DNA of 64,000 nucleotides. Origin: Diplonema japonicum (Eukaryota > Euglenozoa > Diplonemea > Diplonemida > Diplonemidae). Location of the stretch: NCBI GenBank assembly GCA_964019335.1, contig OZ025648.1:186001-250000 (forward strand), in the 5' to 3' direction. Shown here in pieces: positions 52,260 to 62,177 of the stretch. Under the pieces are notes generated by a model that saw nothing but the letters and a program-made list of their open reading frames with translations, did no database searches and was not told the DNA's origin. Positions within the stretch are counted from its first letter, which is position 1, and each line of letters begins with the position of its first letter. A program made the translations under genes and the position numbers.

Positions 52260-53016
52260 CTTTTTTTCTTTTTCTTTTTTAGTATTTATGACTGAGGAAC
52301 AGTTTGTGAAGGAATTTAAAAAAAAAGAGTGGGGTGGGGGGTGGGGGGGGGGGGGGTAAATCTAGCTTTTGAGAGGGAAGGAACTCTAATTTTTCCGTTA
52401 TTTGACCGTTTGTGTTTTTATTCCTTTTTTTTTTGTTTTGTGTTCTTTCTAACTTGTTTCTTTTCTTCTTATTTTATTCTTCCTATGGATTCATCTTCCT
52501 GAAAGCGAATGTTGGACCATATTTGAGCTAGAAGTGTAAAGGACAGTGGAGACCCGAAATCTTTTTGAACTCATTGTTCTGGTTCCAATCTTTTATTGCT
52601 GATTGAACAAAAGACCTAAGCCCCGAGTGTGTGGAAATTAAGGGACGCTTTTAGCAGGAATCATATTTATAAATAAAAAGAGGAGGGAGAGCTGACGGTG
52701 ATCGGTTTGCTGCCCATTGACCTTTTCTTTTTCTTTCTTCTTCTTCTTTTATGTTGCGTGGAGTTTCTTTTTGGTTTTGTTTTGTTTTCTTCTTTTTTTT
52801 TTTTTTTTTGCTCAAGCAAGCAGGGAACCAAATATTCTTTTTTTTTAAGAGAAGGGTAACTAGCTATTTGTTTTCTTTTACTTATTAAACCCTTTTCCTT
52901 TTTTTTTTTTTATTGTTTGAAGGACGGGAAAAAATGAAGATAACACCCTTGCTCGACAAACAAACAAAAAAAAATCAAACCCTAACTGGTTAGCACTATA
53001 GAAGGAAGAGAATAAT

Positions 53017-53055
<39 letters not shown>

Positions 53056-53443
53056 GCCAAAAGAAAAATTTGCAACATACTTGCTTGGCACGAAGAAAAA
53101 AAAAAATGGGAGAGGGTAAAGAAACGTTCCATACAGCTAAAAGTGATTAAAACTCGATAAAATTTCAGTGTGCATGGGGGGTGCTCACTGTTCAGGATGA
53201 TTAAAAAAAATTGGACAGAGATCCGAATTTCCGGTTTTATTTCATTGTCAAAAGACGTCGTTGGCGTCAGAGTGACTGTTAAAAATTATTTAAAAAAAGA
53301 CTCGTTCTTGCAATCTTCCCAAAAAAAAAAAAAAAAAAAATCGAAAACGTGGTATCACTTTTTAGCTGAACGGTGCCACATAAAGAGGGGGAAAAAAAAA
53401 ATAATGGGTATTCCTGCGTTCACCGGTACCGTCAACCTCAACT
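52260..53443. other. Intergenic; hairpin repeat and long A runs
   Basis: A unique block at 52480-52700 has no ORF and no complete tRNA boxes. Elsewhere there are T and A runs, including about 33 A at 53021-53053. On the leader side of the Cys-rich gene there is a TCCTCAG acceptor-like site at 52292-52293 and a CATAAATACT motif at 52281-52290. Confidence 0.55.
53152..53195 (+). repeat. Dispersed hairpin repeat, copy D
   Basis: Same core as copy A, including the trailing TTCAG. The loop has one extra G relative to copies B and C (TGGGGGG). Orientation is antisense to the surrounding genes. Confidence 0.75.
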
Positions 53444-53497
53444 TCACTCACGAGTGGGCTGCTCAAAAAGTGTTTTTTGCAGCTCGACCCTATTATT

Positions 53498-53529
<32 letters not shown>

Positions 53530-54786
53530 CCCGCCCAGCTCATATTTAACATACCAAGGATGAACAGAAGTCTCGTGCGACCCCTCCGTGGGAATCGTTT
53601 TCCACAACTCAGCGTTCTTTCTTAAAATCTCCTTTGCAGACGGTCTAAGAGAAGGCTCCCTGTCGAGCATGGACGACAGCAAAGGATAAAGGTACCCATA
53701 GTCACACGCTGTTAAAGAAGCCTCTGTAATACCCGTCTCCCTAACAGCCGTCCATTCCGGTGTGCCAGAACAAGGTGCCTCAACAGAGGACACTACTTCG
53801 TAAAAAGATAAACCCAACGAGAAAATGTCCGCCTCCTTCGGATTGGTCTTGTCGTTCAACATGTCGATGGCTAGATAACGAGCATCTCCGTCTTCAAATG
53901 ACACGAAAGAAATCTGTGAAAGTCCCTGGCTCAGTGTCTGGCTCAACGGGGCCATCCTTTCAGCACTGGAATCCGGGGCGGCTAGACCGAAATCGCCCAG
54001 TTTAAAATTCGGACCGGACTTGTAAATATTATCAGGTTTAACATCCAAGTGAACAAGTTTAAGCTCAGAATGCAAATAGTCCAATGCAAGGCTCATGTGC
54101 ATGATAAGCATGGCTGTCGTTGCATCAGGCCATCTTGAGTAATTGGTGGATTTGAGAATAGCGGCAACGGAACCTTCCGTGCAGAGCTCCATTTGAAGAT
54201 ATACATTGGCATCGTCAATCCAGGAGTTAAAGTACCTGACTATGTAAGGGCATGCCGTGCATTTTGCGAGCGTTCTCGCTTCCCGAAGCTTGTTGTGGTG
54301 CTCGCTTTGACGAATTGGTTTTAACGAGATCTTGACGGCATAGTCACGTTGGTCGCAGTTGTGCTTTGCTCTTACTACCCTTCCGAAGGAACCTCTGCCG
54401 AGTTCGTTTAGTTCTCTGTAGTTGGAGTGAAAGTAGGATAGCTGGAATGTGTTTGTTGTGTCATTCCTCATGAACCCGTCTGAGTCCTGTCTCAGGGGGA
54501 GCGTGAAGAATTCCTGGCTGTAGGAGGGTGTCGTCATGTCCGGGAATATTTCTTGTGAGCTGCGTTGCTTCTTCTTCGGGGATCCGTATTCGGGCTCAGC
54601 GGTCGTCTTTCTCGATTTCTTTGGCAACTGGGTTAGGGGGAAGGCCTTTGCCGGTGTTGGCGGTACCGCGTTTCTCGGGCACAAAAACTGTTCTCTCGGC
54701 GTGCCCTCCATGGCGCTCCCCTCCACGCTCATGAAGCTTCCTTTGTCGATATCGTCGAAGACTAGGGTTCGCTCCCGTTCCATCAT
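53444..54786 (-). CDS. Wee1/Myt1-like protein kinase (two exons)
   Basis: Exons 53555-54786 and 53444-53489 around a 65-nt intron (GTATGTTAAATATG...poly-A...AATAATAG); 425 residues. Residues 1-115 are disordered with several TP sites (EGTPREQF, PPTPAKAF, DMTTPSYSQ). The kinase domain spans about 124-395: GRGSFGRV, the VAIK-type lysine in YAVKISLKPI, VHLDVKPDN in the catalytic loop, KLGDFGLAAP, then GDARYLAIDML in place of a normal APE segment. HLD for HRD and the GDxRYL segment are characteristic of the Wee1 family, which inhibits CDK1 by phosphorylating its glycine loop to hold cells before mitosis. Splicing replaces a poly-Lys read-through with WVELQKTLFEQPTRE. The start at MMERERTL avoids a poly-A leader. 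Confidence 0.8.
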
Positions 54787-54821
<35 letters not shown>

Positions 54822-54969
54822 TGGACATGGTTTTTTTTTTTTTTTTTTTTTTTTTTCTTTTTTTTCTTTTTCCAAAATGGGGGAGGGAGGGGGGAGGAAA
54901 AAAACCTTAAGAAAAAAGCACACACTACACTTTTTTTTTTCTTTCTTTTCTCCTTCCCCTCCTTTTTTT

Positions 54970-55538
54970 TTAATTTTCAAATATCGGAACGTTAAATGGC
55001 ATCCAGTCATCGTGACATGCGTTGTACACAGCACGCTTATATTCCAACGAAGGGAATGAATATTCTCTCAGCTCGTGCCGTGTCACCCAAGCGTGGTCAG
55101 AGCTGCCGTCGATAGGGAAGCGGGGCATACCAGTAAGGTAGTACACCTTTTTTTTTTAAAAGAAATAATAATAAAAAGAAAGAATCTTTTGTCGATTTTA
55201 CCCTACACATACCGGGAAGAAGTAGATGCCGCCCTCATCAGTGTCAACGTGGGATGCGGGTGCGTGGGAGAGGGAGTGGGTCTCTATGCTTCCTTTGTGG
55301 TGCGCAGCAATCACGCGGTTGATGGTTCCCTTGAGACATTCCCCCTGTGATTTATTTGGTTTACTTTAAAAAAAAAAATAATATAACTTCAAACCTGCTT
55401 TCTTTTCTCTGTAGGCACCCGCCAAACCCCTTCCTCATCTTGCACAATGAGGAATAACCGTTCTTGCAAGCGCCGTGCAAGGGTGTGACGATTCGTGGTG
55501 TCCTCAATATCCAAAGGGGTAAGTCTTTTCGGGATCTT

Positions 55539-55585
<47 letters not shown>

Positions 55586-56095
55586 CTTTTTTTTGTTGTG
55601 TTGTTCCCCAGCATACTTCCAAGGTCCTCAAGATGGTGAGCTCCTGTTGAACATATTTCGGTTCGCGCCAGTAAGGCAAGGAGCTCCCCGAGACCGCTTT
55701 ATAGGCGTCGGGGTATTTCTTTTTCACGGCCATGCTGAGGTTGCCCCCTTCGGACGACCTGGGGTACTTCTTATGCTCAGCGTCTACCAATTTTTTAAAT
55801 TCTTGTTCCACAGGGTGCACCTAAAAAAAAAAATCTTTTTTTTTTTAAAAAACACGGCACAGCATACCTCAGGTGTGATCACCGGTTCCCTCTGCAATAT
55901 GTATCCCGCTTCATATTTCTTGTCCCCAGTGTACAGCACCTTTGGCAGGTCCCGTGAAGGGAAACAGCTCATCTCCGATGCCTGGTGGTCTGGCACATAT
56001 GGATTATTCATATTCCGCCGTTGCCTTCGCTTCGGGGTGCTTGTAGTGGCGCTGCTTTTGATCAGCGCCCGGCGCACCGTAGTGCGGAGGGACAT
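54970..56095 (-). CDS. Mitochondrial ribosomal protein L46 (five exons)
   Basis: Exons 55868-56095, 55617-55820, 55395-55535, 55213-55344 and 54970-55146, all in phase 0, encode 293 residues. Introns are 47, 81, 50 and 66 nt and mostly homopolymeric. The N-terminus is basic (MSLRTTVRRALIKSSATT), as for a mitochondrial presequence. Then come KRLTPLDIEDTTNRHTLARR, the Nudix-fold core RLFLIVQDEEGVWRVPTEKR followed by QGECLKGTINRVIAA, then FFPVYYLTGMPRF and DHAWVTRHELREYSF near the end. This is the order in MRPL46 of the large mitochondrial subunit. The Nudix box is degenerate, as usual for L46, so no hydrolase activity is expected. A pyrimidine-rich CCCCTTTTTTTTAG site lies about 26 nt before the ATG. 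Confidence 0.82.
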
Positions 56096-56182
56096 TTTCT
56101 TTTTTTTCTTTTGTGAACCACCTAAAAAAAAGGGGAATGCAGTGAAAAATCGAAGGGGGGGGGACAAAAATGTTAGAATCTC

Positions 56183-59100
56183 TTAGAGATGATCTGTTGT
56201 CCCCAGCATCAACATGTAGGTCTCCTTTCGTTTAGCTTGCTTCTCAAAGTGTTCCTTCCAAGCAGGGTCCGCCACATGTGGGCTGTTGTCACACGTCTCT
56301 TGGAGCACTGTGAACTTCTCTGATACCTCGGTACCGCGGACTGGATTCTTCTTTCTCGGACGGCCTGCGGAAGCAGGCCTGGTCGACTGCGGTGGTGGGG
56401 TGGGCATCATGAACAAAGCGGTTTGAAAGGCGTCAAAAGGGATCGCGATGTGTGCCTTCTTCCTTTGTTGTGGCTTGGACATTAAAGATTTGCCCGATTT
56501 GTAAAACGATCTTCTAAACCTTTCCGTTCGCAGTTCTCTCCTGTGGACCACCAACGCGCTCACCGCCGACGCCACTACAACTAGGGCATAGTCGCCTTCG
56601 TCAGGGCGCACAGGCGGCTTCCGCATCTTCCTCAGTCGTTTCATCAAAATTTGTGCTTCAATTTCCGTTAAAGGCGGCGGTGTTGCAGGCGGTGTCGGGA
56701 CATCTTCGACACCCTTCGCAAGCTTCAAACACTCTTTGCTGAAAAGCGTCTTCTCGAGCTTTACCTGAAGGAGCCTTTTCCCCGCTGCATTGCTTGGATC
56801 ACACCTACGCATCATTCTTTGCAACCTCAGTCGGTACTTGTAATGTATAAGACCCTTCTCTACCACCTCTGCGAGGGACGGTGGAGGGTCCTTCTTCAAA
56901 GGCGATTTTGGTTTTACTAGTTTCGCGTGCCTCTTTTTGGTGTTGTCGTGAGCTAGCACCTGCAGCTCCGGTGCGGTGAGCTTCATCATCTGCAGTTTGC
57001 GAACCGCGTTCATTTCCTGTATTCGAGGGTGTTCGCTGAGGGTCTTCCCTTCGGCTTTTGCCACGATCAGTTGCACTTTTGCAGCGGTGCTCTTTTTCAC
57101 CAGCACTTCCTCTTTGAGAGCATCGATGGCCTTGTTCATCTCTAGGTTCGCATTGCGGTTTACCTGAACGTCGTTGCGGTTCTTGTCCCGATGTTGGAGG
57201 AACTTGGTGTACTTCTCCTGCACTTCCGAGACCATCTGTGCCGTGTACGGCTTGGAGACTCTGATCTCGCTTCTGATGTAGTCCATCACGTTCTTGATGA
57301 CATTGAAGAATGAGCGTCGCGAGATGCAGTCAACAGGCTCCAACGAGACAGACTCTGGTGTCATCCACAGGTGTTTTTGCCTTACGTCAATCTGGTAAGG
57401 AGCAAATGGGAGGTCACATGACCTGCCCAGTGGGTCGGGCTTCAACATTCCCGAGAACAGAGAGGTCCCACCGCGAGTCTCGTACAGACCATGCCGGACG
57501 GGGGTTGCCATCTCGATCGGCTGCAGATCAGGTGCAACGATGGTCTTCATCCCTCTCCTCAGATGCCTCGGCAAAACGTGCGACACAATCTCAAACATCT
57601 CAGCTACGGTGATCAACTCAGGATCCGAGTCGATCGAAAATACGTCGAAGAAGGAGTCCATCTTCTCGGAGAACTCGTCAGTCGACAGCCGCAAGGTACG
57701 GAAGGGTGCGTGGCTCGGCTTCCGTGATTTCATCTTATACAGAGATTTACCCCAGTATTCCCCAACCTTGAACAGAGCCAGTTGGTGTTTTTTGCATTGT
57801 ATCGTCTTCGCCACAGCAACAACCAAGAGCGCACCTGCTATAGCAGCATGCTTGCTATAGTTGTCTCTTAATGACAATAGCTCATTGAAGTGCTGGACTA
57901 GTTGTGTGCTGACGGAGTTCAGGTACGTCTTTATCCTGTAGTTAAAGACCTTTCGTGTCTTGGATATCACCCCTCGAAGGATGCGCTGCTCGTGGTTCGA
58001 TGGGAGCTTCTCGTTCGGAACGGCTTTGCTGAAGCTAGCGATGGCCTCATTGAACTCAATCTGCTTAGATACCATCCTCTCGTGCAAGTCGGACCGCTCC
58101 GCGCAGTTCTTTAGGCAGGTGTAGTACTGTCGTCGTGCTTTCGTGAGCTGTGCTTTCAGATGATAAATCCTGTGGGTGAACTCAAGTAGAACCGCGTTAT
58201 CGTACGCGCTGGACTCAAGGTGTTTGTCAAGCATCTTCAAAGCCTGTTCCAGCAAAGACCTATCGTTAGATTGTACTGATTTTAAGCTCTTCAAAGTTTC
58301 CGGGATGTCCCGCGCAGTCTTTCTCGCTACCTCATCATTGTGTTCCGCTGCTTTGCGTTGTTTCTCCTTCTTCGCCGCCTCGTTCGTCCGTATCGCAGAC
58401 AGCTCCTCTGAGGTTATACGGAGCATCTCGTATGCCTTCTTTCGCCGTTTCTCTTGAACGCTGCATTTGGAGATAGCTTCTTGTACCTTGCTCTTCAGAT
58501 GTTCCACCTGCACTGCCAGCATCCACAGCACGTTCTCCATTCCTTGGCTGCAGTCGTTCAGGATGTTCTGCCAAAACACCGAGTTTTTCTGCAGCTTCAG
58601 CACCTTGTCTTTCATACGCTTCTCGACAACATCGTCATGTGCCTTCTTCTGTTTTGCAAGCTCTTTCTTGCGCCTTACGTTTTGTAGCAACTCCTTGATG
58701 GTTCTGGGCTTCTCTGGTGTCCCTTGTTGTGGGGGTGTGTGTTTATCTTCTTCTTCCTCGTGCCCCGAGTCTGTGTCATCGTTGCTTTCTTCTAAATGAC
58801 AGAACATGTTCTTCACCCTGTGCAAGGCATGAGTAACCAAGGTGGTCACTGCTGCTAGCGTCAGAATGGCTGTAGTGGGAATGTTGTTACGGCCTATGCA
58901 TATCCTCTTCGGGAGTGAAAACGGACCCTCTCGTGCTGCCTCCGCCATGCGCACTCTGAGATATTTGGGGATTTTGCTGTACTTGTTCGTGCTTGGATTC
59001 CCACATCCATCTGCGAACAACCGTATTCCCAGCTGTGCCCCGAGCATCGATCCTTGAACGCTCGGCCACACGTCCTTCCACTTCCCGGTCTCCAGTGTGT

Positions 59101-59383
59101 TGATGTTCACCTCAGCTTTACCGACTTCGTCTTTGAGTGAATAGGGGGTGCTGTTGCTTATTGTGAAAGTGATAATTCTGCTTTTCATGTTGAGCGGGAC
59201 TGTCACCTCGCACATGTAGTCCCATAGGACGCCCACCAGTTTGCTGTGTAATTCCTGCTCGATTAGCGGCTTCGACTGTGTCGTGAAAATAGAGTCGATG
59301 CTGCATTCCAAGTGTGAGGCTCTGATGGTGGCGGTCCACCCGACGTAGAACACACCGTAGAGGTGCACGTACACCGAAGGCAT
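56183..59383 (-). CDS. C2-like and coiled-coil protein with internal duplication
   Basis: A 1066-residue intronless ORF. Residues 1-120 look like a C2-type beta sandwich (VYVHLYGVFYVGWTATIRAS, GKAEVNINTLETGKWKDVWP). A hydrophobic helix follows near 170-190 (TTAILTLAAVTTLVTHAL). About 215-500 is Lys/Glu-rich helical and coiled coil. A segment near 511-565 (AAIAGALLVVAVAKTI... KSLYKMKSRK... PF) is echoed near 931-995 (YALVVVASAVSALVVHRREL... KSLMSKPQQRK... PF). After the first copy there is an EF-hand-like helix-loop-helix (SFFDVFSIDSDPELITVAEM). The rest is basic and helical. I do not recognise the family; a role at the flagellum or basal body is only a guess. The upstream gene ends 57 nt before the start codon. 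Confidence 0.7.
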   Translation of the reverse strand: MPSVYVHLYGVFYVGWTATIRASHLECSIDSIFTTQSKPLIEQELHSKLVGVLWDYMCEVTVPLNMKSRIITFTISNSTPYSLKDEVGKAEVNINTLETGKWKDVWPSVQGSMLGAQLGIRLFADGCGNPSTNKYSKIPKYLRVRMAEAAREGPFSLPKRICIGRNNIPTTAILTLAAVTTLVTHALHRVKNMFCHLEESNDDTDSGHEEEEDKHTPPQQGTPEKPRTIKELLQNVRRKKELAKQKKAHDDVVEKRMKDKVLKLQKNSVFWQNILNDCSQGMENVLWMLAVQVEHLKSKVQEAISKCSVQEKRRKKAYEMLRITSEELSAIRTNEAAKKEKQRKAAEHNDEVARKTARDIPETLKSLKSVQSNDRSLLEQALKMLDKHLESSAYDNAVLLEFTHRIYHLKAQLTKARRQYYTCLKNCAERSDLHERMVSKQIEFNEAIASFSKAVPNEKLPSNHEQRILRGVISKTRKVFNYRIKTYLNSVSTQLVQHFNELLSLRDNYSKHAAIAGALLVVAVAKTIQCKKHQLALFKVGEYWGKSLYKMKSRKPSHAPFRTLRLSTDEFSEKMDSFFDVFSIDSDPELITVAEMFEIVSHVLPRHLRRGMKTIVAPDLQPIEMATPVRHGLYETRGGTSLFSGMLKPDPLGRSCDLPFAPYQIDVRQKHLWMTPESVSLEPVDCISRRSFFNVIKNVMDYIRSEIRVSKPYTAQMVSEVQEKYTKFLQHRDKNRNDVQVNRNANLEMNKAIDALKEEVLVKKSTAAKVQLIVAKAEGKTLSEHPRIQEMNAVRKLQMMKLTAPELQVLAHDNTKKRHAKLVKPKSPLKKDPPPSLAEVVEKGLIHYKYRLRLQRMMRRCDPSNAAGKRLLQVKLEKTLFSKECLKLAKGVEDVPTPPATPPPLTEIEAQILMKRLRKMRKPPVRPDEGDYALVVVASAVSALVVHRRELRTERFRRSFYKSGKSLMSKPQQRKKAHIAIPFDAFQTALFMMPTPPPQSTRPASAGRPRKKNPVRGTEVSEKFTVLQETCDNSPHVADPAWKEHFEKQAKRKETYMLMLGTTDHL

Positions 59384-59411
59384 CTTATCATCCCTACTGT
59401 GCGGTGGTTTG

Positions 59412-59446
59412 CTGTGGATGGCATGGCAAAAAAAATATTTTTATAT
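59412..59446 (-). promoter_or_regulatory. TATAAAAATATTT overlapping an upstream stop codon, then CCACAG
   Basis: The stop TAA of PPR protein 2 (59441-59443) lies inside CATATAAAAATATTTTTT (about 59430-59447). A CATCCACAG site follows at 59412-59413, 28 nt before the ATG of the next gene. The whole intergenic distance is 57 nt. Confidence 0.4.
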
Positions 59447-60445
59447 GTCGGCCGACCGACGGCGTCGGTACGCTTGGAACACACGTTGATACGCTTCGTC
59501 GAGGCTGCGGCACTTTCCAAACTTGAACCGTTCATAGGCGGCTTTAGCTGCTCGAATGTCGCAGGATTTCTCGTAGCCCCGCATCAGGAGGGCAGCGTGC
59601 CGTGTTGTGTGCTGTGGTGTGTACATGCCACTGTGCTCGACTAGATATTCACACACCGCAAGGGAGGACGGCAACCAAAGATCCACCGACGCAACAAGCG
59701 CAACATCGATGAGCATGTCATTAGCCGGAGCGTTCGAGAGAAGAGAAGACGATAAGCACAAGGCCTCCAACGACGGAAGGCGCGAGAGGTACGTGGCACA
59801 ATGCTTCTCTGATATATTCTTGCAGAAGTTTAGACTGGCCAGGTCGTTTGTGCTGAAGCATACATCAGCATAAGCCAAATACTTTGCATGTCCTGGGAAG
59901 GCATCATCAAGTAAGTACCGCGCTTCTTGAGTATCCCCTATGGCATATACACAGTCAGCCACCATGTGAGGGGTCATATGCTCAGCACTGTTAAGAAGTT
60001 CCACGGCTGTCTTTCGGTATTTGTTTACCTTGCAAAGCTGCAAGCAGTGGCCAGCAATGTCGTCGCAGAAGAGGAAACCCTTGTTGTGGATCCGTGACAA
60101 CACGGCCACTGCTTCACTCGACATGCCGCTTCTGCAGTATCTTCCGAGCATCGCGTTCATCAGTGTCTTCTCAGCGGGCCAGTCTTGCAGAGCTTTCTCG
60201 TAGAAGTAGACGGCGTCACGAACAGTTCGGCATTTCCGGATCACCACGCTTAATGTCTTGCATCCAACGTAGCCCTTCTTCTTCAAGACTTCCAGCTCCT
60301 TTTTGATACTTCCCTTGGACGTGAAGTCTACCGTCTTTTTCGTCAGGTACTCAGCCGTCCTCCCGTCGTCCCAGAATACCTCCTTGTTCCTGTACAGGAA
60401 TCGAGAAGGCCCCCATCGCAGCCCTCCCACCTCACATGCCTGCAT
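59441..60445 (-). CDS. Pentatricopeptide-repeat-like protein 2
   Basis: A 334-residue helical-hairpin protein. PPR-type units can be seen in DAVYFYEKALQDWPAEKTLM, NAMLGRYCRSGMSSEAVAVL, then SRIHNKGFLFCDDIAGHCLQ and LCKVNKYRKTAVELLNSAEH. Another appears at the C-terminus: HAALLMRGYEKSCDIRAAKA, then AYERFKFGKCRSLDEAYQRV. The start MQACEVGGLRW at 60445 is chosen because an acceptor-like CACTTACAG ends at 60447, one base before the ATG. The frame further upstream begins only at a GTG and encodes a hydrophobic leader. This is the second PPR-like gene in the window. An organellar RNA role is inferred. Confidence 0.65.
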   Translation of the reverse strand: MQACEVGGLRWGPSRFLYRNKEVFWDDGRTAEYLTKKTVDFTSKGSIKKELEVLKKKGYVGCKTLSVVIRKCRTVRDAVYFYEKALQDWPAEKTLMNAMLGRYCRSGMSSEAVAVLSRIHNKGFLFCDDIAGHCLQLCKVNKYRKTAVELLNSAEHMTPHMVADCVYAIGDTQEARYLLDDAFPGHAKYLAYADVCFSTNDLASLNFCKNISEKHCATYLSRLPSLEALCLSSSLLSNAPANDMLIDVALVASVDLWLPSSLAVCEYLVEHSGMYTPQHTTRHAALLMRGYEKSCDIRAAKAAYERFKFGKCRSLDEAYQRVFQAYRRRRSADI

Positions 60446-60649
60446 ACTGTAAGTGATGGCAAAGATTGTAAAAAAAAAAAGAAACTGAAGCAACCATCCA
60501 TTTCGGGACAACAATGTAGGGAGGGGAAGCACTGAAATCGCAAAGTAGGGGGTATCAATGTGGAACGAAAAGAAAAAAAGAGGATGAAAGGGGGGGGGGG
60601 GGGGGGGGTTGTAAGAGGAGAGGGGAGGGGAAAAAAAAAGGGGGAACTA

Positions 60650-62078
60650 CTACCTTGGAGAGTCATCTTGTTGGCTGAGCGCTTTGCTTCTTCTTTTGGG
60701 GGAAGACGACAGAATAGGGAAAGGTTCATTATCTTGCTGTGAGACAAGGGCGCGGAGGCGTTCCGCTTCGGCTTGAAGCGTCTTCAGCTCGTTGCTGGAG
60801 CCTTTCATTTGCTGGTGGAGACGCTTCTTCTCCGTCTCGTTGCTCTTCGTGAGGGCATGCACTGTCGGAGGGTTTTAAATAGCAGCAACCTACACCCATC
60901 CATACCTTGCGTCTTCAGCGTCTCGACCTGTTCTTGCCTGTCCAATAGCTTCTTCTCTAAATCCGCAGCCGATTTCGGACCAGCTTTACCCGCCTGCCCA
61001 GCGGCTTTGATCTTCGTTTGCAACAAGTTCAGTTGCTGTTGCTGGTGCTTCACGGTTCTATCATCCTCGTCCTGCAGCGGGTTATTAATTTATTTTCCTA
61101 TTTCTTTTCTTTCCGCCATACCTTAAGAGACTTCAACTTCTGGATTTTCTCTTTGCTGTGCCTCATCTCCTCCATGTGCTGGTCCCTTGCCTGATTGATC
61201 CTGTCCTCGATGTACTGAACGGATGCCAGCTTCTTCGCTTGGTTGCGCGCTACGTTTTCCAACGATCTGTTCTCCTCCCGCAACACGTCCACCTGTCGGG
61301 CCTTCTCGTTCACGATGTTCTGCAGCTCGTGGATCTGCCCCACCGACTCACTCTGCATGATGCGCTCCTGAAGCTTCGAGTTGCGCTTCCTCAGCTTGTC
61401 AATGTCCTTTTGGAGTTTGTCCACGTCAGGCTCCTTGCGCACTCTCGTAATCTGCACGATCTTTTCGCCTCGTTGGTTGAGTGCGTCATCCAGTTGGTTG
61501 TTCAGCTTCAGGAGGTGTTGACGGAGTTCTTCATTGGCGCCCTTCAGAGTCTTGATCTGAGCCAGCTCCTCTTCCGTGGCCTGATCCAGATCATCATCCT
61601 CTTCTTTCTTGGGGATAGCTTGAGGTGATGGCGGTACCGATGCTGGCGCGCTCTTAGCACCAGGACTGTCCCCCACTGTCGACACAGATCCGGCAGTTCG
61701 TGGCGGTTGAGTGGCAGGCGGTGTGGACGCCTTCACCGGCGATATGGTGGGCGTCTTCTTCCCTTCGCTCTCCTTCCCATCGTCAGTATAATCGCTTTCA
61801 CTTGCGCTAGGGCTGTAATCATCCTTCGGTGCTTCTTTCTTCTCTTCTTCCTTCGGTGCAACTTCCTTCTCGTCCTCGCTTTCGCTCGCGCTGACGCTCT
61901 CTTCGTCTGCTTTCACCTCCTTTTTTTCTATTTCTTCCTTTTTGTCCTCTTCTTTTTTCACTTCTTCCAGAGCTTTTTCTTCCTCTTTTTCTTCTTCTTT
62001 TTTTTCCTCCTCCTTCACTGCAGGCTTCGCATCAAAGTCATCAGAATAGTCTTCACTGTAGCTGTCTGAGTCTGACAT
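60650..62078 (-). CDS. Acidic Lys/Glu-rich coiled-coil protein (three exons)
   Basis: Exons 61122-62078, 60906-61071 and 60650-60861, with introns of 50 and 44 nt (both donors GTATGG), encode 444 residues in one frame. Residues 1-165 are highly charged and probably disordered: an acidic start (MSDSDSYSEDYSDDFDAKP), KEEE repeats, then Ser/Asp clusters suited to CK2 phosphorylation (SASESDYTDDGKESEGK). Residues about 165-420 are a near-continuous coiled coil (LQKDIDKLRKRNSKLQERIM, VDVLREENRSLENVARNQAK). The C-terminus ends with SSSPKRRSKALSQQDDSPR. Architecture resembles ciliary coiled-coil proteins such as lebercilin, but no diagnostic motif supports naming it. A CCACAG site lies at 62089-62090, 10 nt before the ATG. 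Confidence 0.72.
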
Positions 62079-62088
62079 TGTCTTTAGC

Positions 62089-62090
62089 CT
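62089..62090 (-). promoter_or_regulatory. Acceptor-like CCGCCACAG before the acidic coiled-coil gene
   Basis: AG of CCGCCACAG, 10 nt upstream of the ATG on the minus strand. It is representative of the sites seen before most genes here; others are at 2193, 6116, 8577, 12573, 17439, 33559, 45462 and 63645. Confidence 0.45.
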
Positions 62091-62177
62091 GTGGCGGAAG
62101 AAAGTAAAGTGGTGGGAAACGGAAATAGGAAATGGGGGGGGGAAATGGTGTTATTGGGCCTTGTAAAAGCGCCATTG

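Noticed and set aside
52480-52700. tRNA gene, because of GGTTCCAATC near 52580
   Set aside because: No matching A box, no acceptor stem and no cloverleaf can be drawn around it.
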